DNA of 64,000 bases, taken from positions 62,001 to 126,000 of the forward strand of contig CALUYS010000002.1 of NCBI GenBank assembly GCA_944325065.1, given 5' to 3'. Position numbers and translations under genes: made by a program. Shown piece by piece: positions 43,167-52,051 of the stretch (position 1 is the first letter of the stretch; each line of letters starts with the position of its first letter). This DNA comes from Candidatus Gastranaerophilales bacterium. Lineage in GTDB: Bacteria > Cyanobacteriota > Vampirovibrionia > Gastranaerophilales > Gastranaerophilaceae. Under the pieces are notes generated by a model that saw only the letters and a list, made by a program, of their open reading frames with translations, ran no database searches and had not been told where the DNA came from.

Positions 43167-44582
43167 ATGATAAAAAACTTAATTGAAGTAAAAAAAAGCT
43201 TGAAAGAAATAAAAGAGGGTTTGCGTGGTTTTACGGAGCGTGTTGTGTTGCTTTTAATTATTTTTGGTGTGTGGCTTTTTTTGGATATATTCCAAAATAG
43301 ACTTTCAAGTTTTTATGCAGTATTAAGCCTTTTATTGATTATGACTTTATATGCAATTTATATGCAAATTGCTTATAAATATAAAAAGCGTAAAGCAAGA
43401 AAAAATCCTATATCAATAAATGAAGAGTATAAACCATTTGTTTCAATAATGATACCATGTCATAATGAGGAAAATGTAATTAAAACTACAGTAGAAAATG
43501 TTTTAAAACTTCAATATCCTAATTATGAAGTAATAGTTATTGATGACAGAAGCGAGGATAATACAGCTTCAATTTTAATTGAGTTAGAAAAAAAATATGA
43601 TAATGTAAAAGTATTAATACGTGAAAAAGATGCATTTCCAGGCAAATCTATTGTTTTAAACGAAGCAATGAAATGGGCAAAAGGTGATGCAATTCTTGTT
43701 TTTGATGCTGATGCATATGTCGAGAGTGATTTTCTTTGTAAACTTGTACCATTTTTAGAACCTCACGATATAGGAGCAGTTCAAGCAAGAAAGGTCATAA
43801 TGAATCGTGAAGAAAACTTTTTAACAAGATGTCAGGATAATGAGTATGCTCTTGACACTCATTTTCAAGTAGGGCGTGATGCTGTTAAAGGTGCTGTTGA
43901 ACTTCGTGGTAATGGTGAATTAATAAAAAGAGAAGCTTTAAACGATATTCAAGGTTGGAATAATTATACAATTACAGATGATTTAGATATGTCTACAAGA
44001 CTTCAAATAAAAGGTTGGGATATTCGTTTTTGTCCTAATATTTGTGTTTATGAAGAAGGTATTACATCAATTAAAGCCTTATATAGGCAACGCAGACGTT
44101 GGGTTGAAGGTTCTATTAGAAGATATTTAGAAAATATAAGACCAATTTTATTTTCAAAAGATATGTCTATTAGAACAGGTGTTGATTTAATTGCATATCT
44201 AACTGAAGTAATTTTGCCATTTATGGCTGTTTCAGAATTTTTACTTCAGATGGGTAGAAGTTTGTTTCATTATTCAAATACGTTTCCTGCTTCAATTATA
44301 TTAGGAGGAGTTATTTGTGTATTTTATATGATAGGAATAGCATATAGCATTCGACGTTATAATAATCTAAGTCGCATTCAAACATTAAAACAAGGTCTTC
44401 AAACAAGTATTTATTTTATTGCTGTTTGGTTTCCTTTGGTGTTATTTATTGTTTTTAAAATTATATTTGGTAAAAAAACTATGGAATGGGGAAAAACTTC
44501 TCATGGTATAAACAAAATAATTTTAGAGGATAAAAAATATATTATAAATAGTGAAGAAGGTATAAGTTTAAGAGAGGAATAA
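43167..44582 (+). CDS. Processive glycosyltransferase family 2, PgaC/BcsA-like
   Basis: A 471-residue membrane glycosyltransferase. Two N-terminal membrane helices precede the GT2 domain: SIMIPCHNEENVI, VIVIDDRSEDNT (UDP site), FDADAYVE (DxD), TDDLDMSTRL (catalytic TED-like ITDDLD) and QRRRWVEG (Q-x2-RW). Two or three C-terminal helices follow. The set is that of processive synthases making beta-linked polysaccharides such as poly-GlcNAc, cellulose or hyaluronan. The sugar is not settled and no PgaA/B/D partner is near. YidC follows after six bases. Confidence 0.88.
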   Translation: MIKNLIEVKKSLKEIKEGLRGFTERVVLLLIIFGVWLFLDIFQNRLSSFYAVLSLLLIMTLYAIYMQIAYKYKKRKARKNPISINEEYKPFVSIMIPCHNEENVIKTTVENVLKLQYPNYEVIVIDDRSEDNTASILIELEKKYDNVKVLIREKDAFPGKSIVLNEAMKWAKGDAILVFDADAYVESDFLCKLVPFLEPHDIGAVQARKVIMNREENFLTRCQDNEYALDTHFQVGRDAVKGAVELRGNGELIKREALNDIQGWNNYTITDDLDMSTRLQIKGWDIRFCPNICVYEEGITSIKALYRQRRRWVEGSIRRYLENIRPILFSKDMSIRTGVDLIAYLTEVILPFMAVSEFLLQMGRSLFHYSNTFPASIILGGVICVFYMIGIAYSIRRYNNLSRIQTLKQGLQTSIYFIAVWFPLVLFIVFKIIFGKKTMEWGKTSHGINKIILEDKKYIINSEEGISLREE

Positions 44583-44588
44583 AAATAT

Positions 44589-45671
44589 ATGGATTTTGTA
44601 GCATTAACAATATCTTTTTTAAAAATGTTAAGTAGTTTTGTAGGGAGTTATGGTTTTGGCATAATACTTTTGACAATAATTATACGGTTGGCATTGTGGC
44701 CATTAGGTGTATCACAACAACGTTCAATGAGAATGATGCAAACACTTCAACCTAAATTAAAAGCACTTCAGGATAGATACAAATCAGATCCACAAATGCT
44801 TCAAAAAAAGATGATGGAATTTTATAAAGATCATAAATTTAATCCAATGGCAGGTTGTTTACCAATGTTAATTCAATTACCTGTTTTTATATTATTGTAT
44901 TCGGCATTAATGAGTCCGCAGTTTATACAAATGGCAGGAGATTCGAAGTTTTTGTTTATAAATAGGCTTGATGCAACTCTTCGAGGAAATGCAGGAGTTC
45001 CTTATGATGGTAGTTTTGCTTCGTCCAAAAATGCTTATTTTAATACATCTAAAACAGCAATTGTTTATTTTGATGGCGGTAATAAATTAGATGATGTTAA
45101 GTTTAATTCAAAAAAAGCCTTAAAAGTTCAAGGTGATATAATACCAGGAGAAACAATAGATTTTAAAATAAGTTTGGATGAATTGGATTTAAAATATTCT
45201 CAACTTGAAAAAGTTCAAAAAATTGAAACCACAATAACAGATTCAACAACACGTGAAGTTGAAAAAGTTATATTTACACGTGATGGAGATATATTAAAAG
45301 CTCAAGTTCCAACTATTATATCAAAAACTAATTTTCACATGGATGTATTAATTTTAATTGTTATATTTGGTTTAACTATGTATATTTCTCAAAAAATAAT
45401 GATGGCTTCAAATAAAAATCAAAAGCTTGATCCACAGCAGGAAGCTATTCAAAAATCAATGGGAACAATGATGCCTATTATGTTAACAGCAACTTTTGTA
45501 TTTATCCCAATTCCAGCTGGGGTTTTACTTTATTTAATTTCAAGTAATATAATTCAAGTTATTCAAACAATTATGATTAATAAACAGATAGATTGTGAAG
45601 AAGCTTCAAAAAAAACATCAAAAATAAATGGCAATGCAACCAATGTTATTGATGCTGAATTTAGAGAATAA
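44589..45671 (+). CDS. yidC: Membrane protein insertase YidC/Oxa1
   Basis: A 360-residue insertase for membrane proteins. SYGFGIILLTIIIRLALWPLG and MQTLQPKLKALQDRYKSDPQ are its first core helix (with the conserved Arg) and cytoplasmic coiled hairpin, followed by NPMAGCLPMLIQLPVFILLY. A large extracytoplasmic insert of about 120 residues (150-240) lies between helices, placed after the second core helix rather than at the N-terminus as in proteobacterial YidC. The end returns to GTMMPIMLTATFVFIPIPAGVLLY. It is separated from rpmH-rnpA, its usual neighbours. Confidence 0.92.
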   Translation: MDFVALTISFLKMLSSFVGSYGFGIILLTIIIRLALWPLGVSQQRSMRMMQTLQPKLKALQDRYKSDPQMLQKKMMEFYKDHKFNPMAGCLPMLIQLPVFILLYSALMSPQFIQMAGDSKFLFINRLDATLRGNAGVPYDGSFASSKNAYFNTSKTAIVYFDGGNKLDDVKFNSKKALKVQGDIIPGETIDFKISLDELDLKYSQLEKVQKIETTITDSTTREVEKVIFTRDGDILKAQVPTIISKTNFHMDVLILIVIFGLTMYISQKIMMASNKNQKLDPQQEAIQKSMGTMMPIMLTATFVFIPIPAGVLLYLISSNIIQVIQTIMINKQIDCEEASKKTSKINGNATNVIDAEFRE

Positions 45672-45692
45672 ATATTTTTAACTTAAAAAATG

Positions 45693-45725
45693 AAGGTTTT
45701 TATAATAAAAGACCTTCTTTTTTTT
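45693..45725 (+). terminator. Terminator after yidC
   Basis: GAAGGT (45693-45698) pairs with ACCTTC (45713-45718), with further A-T pairs inside, followed by a run of T. Confidence 0.7.
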
Positions 45726-45728
45726 AGG

Positions 45729-46169
45729 TTATTTTTGTTGTTCGACCGTTGATTTAAGTGCTAATGCATTTTTTGCTAGTACTTGTGTTTTTTGTGATTC
45801 ATTTTTAGTAATGTTATCTTGTGAAGCTTTGTTTTTTTCTATCTCAAGTTTTGTATTTAATATTTCAATTTCTTTTTTTGTATTTTGTATTTGTATTTCT
45901 AAATCATTAACCATATGTTTTGATGAACGTATATCACTTTCGGATAATTTTCCTGATAATATTTTATTAGTTATAATATTTGCAAGATTTTGCCAAGAAA
46001 AAATAAGAGTTGATTTTGCATTAATTTTTTCTTGCAAATCTTGTATAATTTTTGTTGAATTTTGTGTAATTTCAAAATTGTTTGAAATATTGGGTTCTAT
46101 TTTTTTAGCATTAACCTTTGTAATTGTCTTTTGCGTTGGAACAGAAATTGTTTGTAAACTTTCTACCAT
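45729..46169 (-). CDS. Small coiled-coil protein, unknown
   Basis: A 146-residue polar protein without known motif. The first 40 residues are Thr/Asn/Lys-rich and likely disordered. From 40 to 125 it is strongly helical with heptad-like spacing (IIQDLQEKINAK, LEIQIQNTKKEIEILNTKLE). No signal or membrane helix. It is convergent with yidC. A TATATAAGTAT stretch lies about 105 bases upstream of the start, similar to the sequences before the genes at 15125 and 32956. Confidence 0.6.
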   Translation of the reverse strand: MVESLQTISVPTQKTITKVNAKKIEPNISNNFEITQNSTKIIQDLQEKINAKSTLIFSWQNLANIITNKILSGKLSESDIRSSKHMVNDLEIQIQNTKKEIEILNTKLEIEKNKASQDNITKNESQKTQVLAKNALALKSTVEQQK

Positions 46170-46292
46170 AAGTATTTATCCTTTATTAGATTTTTTACTT
46201 ATTAATAAAAACGATTTTGTTAATAGAAATTGCTTAATTTACAAAAAACTTTACAAATGTTAATATAAAAATACTTATATAAAAAAGAGGAA

Positions 46293-47138
46293 TTGTTTGT
46301 GGAATGTGTTTATTTTATTTCGGGGTTTATTTTGGGTAATTTAATTGTTTTAATTTTATTTAAATTTTTAAAAAATGATAGTAATAAGCTTGAAAATATT
46401 TTTAAAAATGTCTTAGATAATTATAATAAACATTTTTTGTTTTTAAATAATCAAAATACAGGTATTTTTGGTGAATATATTCTTGAAAATATTCTTAAAT
46501 CTGTAGGGCTAAAAAAAGATAGAGAATATTTTATTCAAAAACAGTTTGGTGATAAAAAGCCTGATGTCGTTATTAAATTATCTGACGAAAGATTTGTATG
46601 TATTGATTCAAAAGCTAATCTTAAAGATTATTATGAATATGTAAATGCAGTTAATGAAAAAGATAAAAATAAAAAATTAAAACAATTAAAGCAAGCTATA
46701 AAATCACAAATTAAAAATTTAAGTGGTAAAAAATATCATAATATTCAAAATTTAAATAGTTCAATTGAATTTACATTAATGTTTATCCCAATAGAAAGTG
46801 TCTATATGTTTTTATTTGATGATGACAATAATTTGTTTAATTACGCTTTACAAAAAGAGATAATAATAGTTTCTCCCAGTTCTTTAAGTTGTATTTTAAA
46901 AATAATAAATAGCTTTAATTTAAAATTTAAACAAAAAGAAAATATCAATAAAATTGTTGAGATAGCTATAAATTTAGGTAATAGATATTTCCAATTGTAT
47001 AATGAGTTTAAAAAGGTTCAAAGTATTTTTTCTGAAATAAGTAATGATTTTTACGGAAATGAAAGTATACAATCACAAATTGAACAATTGAAAGAATATG
47101 GGATTGACTTAAAAAGTAATCATAATATTTTGTTATAA
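46293..47138 (+). CDS. rmuC: RmuC-family nuclease-fold protein, short form
   Basis: A 281-residue protein. One N-terminal membrane helix (YFISGFILGNLIVLILFKFL) leads into an RmuC domain: GIFGEYILENILKSVGL, KKPDVVIKLSDERFVCIDSKA (PD-(D/E)xK core), FIPIESVYMFLFDDD and IIIVSPSSLSCILKII. RmuC limits recombination at inverted repeats. The usual long coiled coil is absent; the family is mostly above 400 residues. TTG start with AGAGGA before it. Confidence 0.85.
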   Translation: MFVECVYFISGFILGNLIVLILFKFLKNDSNKLENIFKNVLDNYNKHFLFLNNQNTGIFGEYILENILKSVGLKKDREYFIQKQFGDKKPDVVIKLSDERFVCIDSKANLKDYYEYVNAVNEKDKNKKLKQLKQAIKSQIKNLSGKKYHNIQNLNSSIEFTLMFIPIESVYMFLFDDDNNLFNYALQKEIIIVSPSSLSCILKIINSFNLKFKQKENINKIVEIAINLGNRYFQLYNEFKKVQSIFSEISNDFYGNESIQSQIEQLKEYGIDLKSNHNILL

Positions 47139-47200
47139 AATATAGACTGATGTTTTTGTGTGACGTATAATAAAATAAAGTAGAGTTAGTATTTGGGAAA

Positions 47201-47980
47201 GTGAAATTGGAAGAAGTAAAAAATAATCAACAATATAAAATAAAAGCAGTAGATTATAATTGTGATGCAGCACAAAGCTATGGCTTTTATCAAAATGAAG
47301 ATGAGTATAAATTATACGATTATGTAAGTTCGCTTAGCATTTCATGTGGTTTTCACAGCGGCGATCCGATGAAAATTCAAAAAGCATTAACCTTAGCAAA
47401 AGAAAAAAATCTTTGTATTGGAGCACATATAGGATTTCCCGATATACAAGGTTTTGGTTATCGTGATATGGAATTAAACAAAGATGAGCTTGAAGCTTGT
47501 GTTGTTTATCAAATAGGGGCATTAAAAAGTTTTGCAAGATTATATAATAAAGAAGTTGAATTTGTACGTTTTCATGGTGCAATGTATGATAAATTTAATC
47601 GTAATTCAAATTTTGCTTTAAATTTAGCTAGAGCTTGCAAAAAAGCAGATCCGTGGTTAATTATCTATGGTGGGGATTATGAGCATTTAACTTTAATTTC
47701 AAATGAACTTAATGTTCGTACAGCTTTTGAGTTAAATATTGAAAAAGTTTATGATGAAAATTTAAAGCATCTTAATCAAAATATCGATGTTGAAAAATTG
47801 GAACATCGTGTTAAAGCTTATTTGCAATACGAAAAAATACACAAAATAAATGGTGAATTTGTATCATTAAAATGTGATACAATACATTTCAAAAATTTAA
47901 ATATACTAAAAATTGCAAATAGCTTAGTTAAACCAAGCCCAGTTAATTACAATAAAGTTCAGGCTTCAGGTTGGGTATAA
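47201..47980 (+). CDS. pxpA: LamB/YcsF-family protein, 5-oxoprolinase subunit A
   Basis: A 259-residue protein: VDYNCDAAQSYGFY, SISCGFHSGDP, CIGAHIGFPDIQGFGYRDM, FVRFHGAMYDKFN are the YcsF family sequences (normally NCDxGE, ANIACGFHAGDP, GAHPGYPD, VKPHGALYN). PxpA works with PxpB and PxpC to open 5-oxoproline to glutamate with ATP. No pxpB or pxpC is adjacent, and several consensus positions differ (CGFHSGDP, RFHGAMY), so the activity may differ. GTG start. It begins a run pxpA-yvcK-panB-panC. Confidence 0.85.
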   Translation: MKLEEVKNNQQYKIKAVDYNCDAAQSYGFYQNEDEYKLYDYVSSLSISCGFHSGDPMKIQKALTLAKEKNLCIGAHIGFPDIQGFGYRDMELNKDELEACVVYQIGALKSFARLYNKEVEFVRFHGAMYDKFNRNSNFALNLARACKKADPWLIIYGGDYEHLTLISNELNVRTAFELNIEKVYDENLKHLNQNIDVEKLEHRVKAYLQYEKIHKINGEFVSLKCDTIHFKNLNILKIANSLVKPSPVNYNKVQASGWV

Positions 47981-47987
47981 GATTATC

Positions 47988-49316
47988 ATGAAAAAAAATG
48001 TTGAAAAGTTTATAAAAAATCATATAAAAACTCCAAAAGACATGTTGTGGTTGCTTCCTGGACTTCAGGTTAAAAGGTGGTTTGCTTTAATATTTTTTGG
48101 AACAAGTGCAATAATAATAGGTGTTTTAATATTAATGAATTTACGACCTGTCTATTTTTTAATGACACTTATGATAAAACTATTTCAAAATTTTTCAAGT
48201 GAAATAATAGGTATTGTATGTATACTATTTGGAGTTTTTTTATTTATCAAAGGTTGGATCTATGCGAACTATTCTTTGCTTGGAGCATCAGATAGTCGTA
48301 AACGGCATGAATTATTAGAATCTGTTTATCGTCGCAGAATGCTTAATCGTGGACCAAAGATTGTTGCAATTGGTGGAGGCACAGGTTTATCAACATTATT
48401 AAAAGGATTAAAAAATTTAACAAATAATATAACAGCAGTGGTAACAGTTGGAGATGATGGCGGTTCAAGCGGTCGCTTGCGTCATGAATTGGGCGTTTTG
48501 CCACCTGGTGATATTCGCAATTGTATTGCTGCATTAGCTGATGATGAGGATTTGGTAACAAAATTATTCCAATATCGTTTTAAAACTGGTGAAGGTTTGG
48601 AAGGTCATAGCTTTGGGAATTTATTTTTGTCAGCTTTATGTTCAATAACAGGTGATATGGTTAATGCAGTTATGGAATCTTCAAAAGTTTTGTCTATTCG
48701 TGGAAGAGTTTTGCCATCAACGTTGGATGATATGAAACTTGTAGCTAAAATGGATACAGGTGAAATTGTATGTGGTGAATCAAATATCCCTGAAGCAAAA
48801 GGAAAAATCGAAAAAATATATACTGATCCTATAAATTGTAGAGCTTTAAAGGATGTTATTCTCGCAATTGAAGAAGCAGAGTTAATAATTCTTGGTCCTG
48901 GCAGTTTGTATACAAGTGTTATTCCTAATCTGTTAATTAAGGATATTTCGTATGCTCTTGCAAAATCAAAAGCTAAAAAAATATATATATGTAATATTAT
49001 GACTCAACCTGGTGAGACAGACGGATTTACTGTTTCTGACCATATAAAAACAATTAATGAACATGCAAATGTAAATAAAAATATTATTGATGCTGTTTTA
49101 GTAAATGATACTTTAAATGAAAGTTTAGTTGAGGATTATAAAAAAGTTAATGCATATCCAGTAAATCTTGATATTGAACTTGTTAAATCTATGGATATTG
49201 AAGTAGTTAAACGAAAATTGTTAGAAGATAATACAACATCACTTGTAAGACATTCTCCAAACCGTCTTGCCCGTGCTATTTATTATTGGTATAAAAAATC
49301 ATTAAAATCTGATTAA
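47988..49316 (+). CDS. yvcK: YvcK/GlmR-type gluconeogenesis factor (CofD-like)
   Basis: A 442-residue protein. Two membrane helices fill residues 30-90; then IVAIGGGTGLSTLLKGLKNL, VGDDGGSSGRLR, PPGDIRNCIAALAD, EGHSFGNLFL and ILGPGSLYTSVIPNLL, all typical of the YvcK/GlmR branch of the CofD fold, follow. YvcK proteins bind UDP-GlcNAc and route carbon to cell-wall precursors. The N-terminal membrane extension is common in the longer, actinobacterial/cyanobacterial-like form. It starts eight bases after pxpA. Confidence 0.9.
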   Translation: MKKNVEKFIKNHIKTPKDMLWLLPGLQVKRWFALIFFGTSAIIIGVLILMNLRPVYFLMTLMIKLFQNFSSEIIGIVCILFGVFLFIKGWIYANYSLLGASDSRKRHELLESVYRRRMLNRGPKIVAIGGGTGLSTLLKGLKNLTNNITAVVTVGDDGGSSGRLRHELGVLPPGDIRNCIAALADDEDLVTKLFQYRFKTGEGLEGHSFGNLFLSALCSITGDMVNAVMESSKVLSIRGRVLPSTLDDMKLVAKMDTGEIVCGESNIPEAKGKIEKIYTDPINCRALKDVILAIEEAELIILGPGSLYTSVIPNLLIKDISYALAKSKAKKIYICNIMTQPGETDGFTVSDHIKTINEHANVNKNIIDAVLVNDTLNESLVEDYKKVNAYPVNLDIELVKSMDIEVVKRKLLEDNTTSLVRHSPNRLARAIYYWYKKSLKSD

Positions 49317-49343
49317 ATTAATAAATATAAACTGGAGTATAAT

Positions 49344-50180
49344 ATGAAAAAGACTATTTCTACAATATTAAAGCTTTATCAAGAAAATAAAAAAATAAGT
49401 ATGGTAACTTCTTATGATTATTCAACTGCAAAAGCAGCTCAAGAAGCCAATATTGACATGATACTTGTTGGTGATTCATTGGGGATGGTTATGCTGGGGC
49501 ATGAAAATACGATAAATGTTACTATTAATGAAATGGAATTATTTACAAAAGCTGTTTCAAAAGGAGCAAATGAAAGTTTTATTGTTTCTGATATGCCTTT
49601 TTTAAGCTGTGGTGTGAGTGTTTCTGAAACGGTTAAAAATGCTGGTATTTTGATTAAAGCAGGAGCTCAAGCTGTTAAAATTGAAGGAGCTAATAATGAA
49701 ATATTAAAAGAAATAAAAGCTCTTACAGAAAATGGCATTGCAGTTATGGGACATTTAGGGTTTACTCCACAATATATAAATACATTTGGTGGTTTTAAAG
49801 TTCAAAGTAAAACTTATGATAAAACAATTAAAATGCTTGAAAATGCTAAAAAATTGCAAGAAGCGGGTGTTTTTGCAATAGTTTTGGAAATGGTGCCATG
49901 TCAAAGTGCAAAGTATGTGACTCAAAATATAAATATACCGACTATTGGCATTGGAGCTGGTGTTGATTGTTCAGGTCAAGTTTTGGTTATTGATGATATG
50001 CTTGGAAGGTATAGTAATTTTACACCAAAATTCGCGAAGAAATATGCAAATGTTTATGAAATAATGGTGCAAGCAATAAGTGGATATAAAAAGGATGTTC
50101 TAAATAAGCATTTTCCTAGTGAAAATCATTGTTTTTGTTTAAATGATGAAGAGTTAAATAAATTAAATAATAAAATGTAA
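49344..50180 (+). CDS. panB: 3-methyl-2-oxobutanoate hydroxymethyltransferase
   Basis: A 278-residue TIM-barrel enzyme, first step of pantothenate synthesis (ketopantoate formation with methylene-THF). SMVTSYDYSTAKAAQEA, ILVGDSLGMVMLGHENT, VVSDMPF-like IVSDMPFLSCG, AVKIEGA, MGHLGFTPQ and IGIGAGVDCSGQVLVIDDMLG match PanB throughout. It is followed by panC after 12 bases. Confidence 0.96.
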   Translation: MKKTISTILKLYQENKKISMVTSYDYSTAKAAQEANIDMILVGDSLGMVMLGHENTINVTINEMELFTKAVSKGANESFIVSDMPFLSCGVSVSETVKNAGILIKAGAQAVKIEGANNEILKEIKALTENGIAVMGHLGFTPQYINTFGGFKVQSKTYDKTIKMLENAKKLQEAGVFAIVLEMVPCQSAKYVTQNINIPTIGIGAGVDCSGQVLVIDDMLGRYSNFTPKFAKKYANVYEIMVQAISGYKKDVLNKHFPSENHCFCLNDEELNKLNNKM

Positions 50181-50192
50181 AAGAGGCATAAA

Positions 50193-51065
50193 ATGATAGT
50201 AATAAAAACAATATCTGAATTAAAAGAATATACAGCTAAAAATGATAATATATCACTTGTCCCAACAATGGGAGCTTTACATTTAGGTCACGGTGCTTTA
50301 ATAAAAGAAGCAGTTAAACAAAAAAATCAAAATGGTAAAGTAATTGTATCAATTTTTGTAAATCCTATTCAATTTGGACCAAATGAAGACTATAATAAGT
50401 ATCCAAGAACTTTAACTGAGGATGTGAATTTTTGTGAAAATCTCGGAGTTGATGTTGTTTTTGTGCCAAGTGCTTGTGAAATGTATGGGATAGAAGAAAA
50501 TCAAAAAGATAATTTCAATTTTTCAAATAACTATTTAACGTATGTTTGCCCTCCTTATTTTTTAGTTAATAAATTATGTGGTAAATCAAGAGTCGGTCAT
50601 TTTGATGGTGTAGCAACTGTGGTTTTAAAATTATTTAACCTAACAGGAGCAAAAAAAGCATATTTTGGACAAAAAGATGCTCAACAATTATTTCTAATAA
50701 AAAAAATGATTAAAGATTTAAATTTAAATGTCGATATAAAAAGTATTCCAATAGTTCGAGATAAAAATGGTCTTGCATTATCAAGTCGTAATAAATATTT
50801 AGATGATGACGGATATAATAAGGCTTTAATTATTAACAAAATGCTCACTAAAGTTAAAAATCTATATGAAAGAGGTATAACCAATGTAAAAATATTATTT
50901 GAAGAAGCTATAGGTTTAAATAATGATAATATGATTGATATTGAATATTTTGAATTTATAGATTTTAATAATTTAGAAAATACTTTTGAGGCTAAAGAAA
51001 ATACATTAGTTGCTATTGCAGCAAAAGTTAATAATATTCGTTTAATTGACAATTTGTTATTATAA
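50193..51065 (+). CDS. panC: Pantothenate synthetase
   Basis: A 290-residue ligase joining pantoate and beta-alanine with ATP. PTMGALHLGHGALI has the HxGH nucleotide motif; SIFVNPIQFGPNEDYNKYPR, RVGHFDGVATVVLKLFN, AYFGQKDAQQL and VRDKNGLALSSRNKYL are PanC signatures. There is an extra stretch of about ten residues before the RVGHFDG motif (NLYFV-like NNYLTYVCPPYF) compared with the usual form. Co-operonic with panB. Confidence 0.95.
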   Translation: MIVIKTISELKEYTAKNDNISLVPTMGALHLGHGALIKEAVKQKNQNGKVIVSIFVNPIQFGPNEDYNKYPRTLTEDVNFCENLGVDVVFVPSACEMYGIEENQKDNFNFSNNYLTYVCPPYFLVNKLCGKSRVGHFDGVATVVLKLFNLTGAKKAYFGQKDAQQLFLIKKMIKDLNLNVDIKSIPIVRDKNGLALSSRNKYLDDDGYNKALIINKMLTKVKNLYERGITNVKILFEEAIGLNNDNMIDIEYFEFIDFNNLENTFEAKENTLVAIAAKVNNIRLIDNLLL

Positions 51066-51103
51066 ATAAGATGATAAAATAGTATAAAAAAGGACTTAAA
51101 TTT

Positions 51104-51991
51104 ATGTTAAAAAAAATAAAAACACTATTTAATACAATATCAGAAATAATACAGGTATTTTTGTATTTTTATGCGTTTTTTGCAATTATAGTTTGGTTTT
51201 TGTCATTAAGCCACTGTCCTTTATGTAAAGATTTAAATGATTATTTTGTAATTTTTGAAAATATTGTTAATAAATTTTATTCTCCAAAGGATGTTGACTG
51301 GACATTAATTATCATTTCTGTACTTTGTATGCTTGTATCAAATCTTTTATCTAAAATAACAGAAAATATAAATATGTTAATTGATAATATTAGCTCTTTA
51401 ATTATTGATATTAAAGAGAAAAAAGATATAAATGAAGAAAATAAAGCTAGAAATGAATTAAGACAAGATTATTTACAATATAATCAACTTGTCATAGGAA
51501 TAAAAATTAAAATTCAAGTTAATGAACATCAAATATATCAAAGCTTGTCTCAACTTGAAGTATCAAAGTTACATTCTGATATTGTTGCAGAAGTAAGAAA
51601 ATATATTGATGCAACAACAGTAAAAAGCTTTTCAACAAATGAGGATTGTATAATTATACGCTCAAAATCTTTTAGTGATATTGAAGATTATATTGACTCA
51701 ATAAATAATTTGTCACAAATTATTAAAACAAAATATTCAAATAATGAATATAGACCTTCTATTAAATGCTATATTGAACCATTGAAACCTGAAAATAAAG
51801 TAAATCAAAACTTTATAATTAAAATTTTGAATATGAACCTTACACCTAAGTTTATTACAAATGAAAAATTTTATAATATTTATAATGAGTTTGGTCTAAA
51901 AAAGTTTAAAATTTTAACTATAGGATTATATAATATTGAGGATGAAAATAATAAAACTTCTCAAAATATTGAACTTTATCAAATAAAATAA
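51104..51991 (+). CDS. Unknown membrane protein, 295 aa
   Basis: A protein with two N-terminal membrane helices (about 12-34 and 64-83) separated by a loop with CPLC (residues 40-43), a short coiled coil (NMLIDNISSLIIDIKEKKDIN), and a cytoplasmic domain of about 170 residues of unknown fold. Within it, DCIIIRSKSFSDIEDYIDSI alternates strand and helix like small alpha/beta domains that bind nucleotides, but no motif is decisive. It follows panC after 38 bases with AAAGGA before its ATG. Confidence 0.65.
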   Translation: MLKKIKTLFNTISEIIQVFLYFYAFFAIIVWFLSLSHCPLCKDLNDYFVIFENIVNKFYSPKDVDWTLIIISVLCMLVSNLLSKITENINMLIDNISSLIIDIKEKKDINEENKARNELRQDYLQYNQLVIGIKIKIQVNEHQIYQSLSQLEVSKLHSDIVAEVRKYIDATTVKSFSTNEDCIIIRSKSFSDIEDYIDSINNLSQIIKTKYSNNEYRPSIKCYIEPLKPENKVNQNFIIKILNMNLTPKFITNEKFYNIYNEFGLKKFKILTIGLYNIEDENNKTSQNIELYQIK

Positions 51992-52018
51992 ATTTAAATG
52001 TGTTTCTTAATAATAAAA

Positions 52019-52051
52019 AAAATAAATAACAAATTATTTGTTATTTATTTT
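52019..52051. terminator. Bidirectional terminator
   Basis: AT-rich inverted repeat (52019-52033 with 52037-52051, core AAATAACAAA) between convergent genes, with A and T runs on the outsides. It overlaps the end of the leftward DUF2229 gene. Confidence 0.7.
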
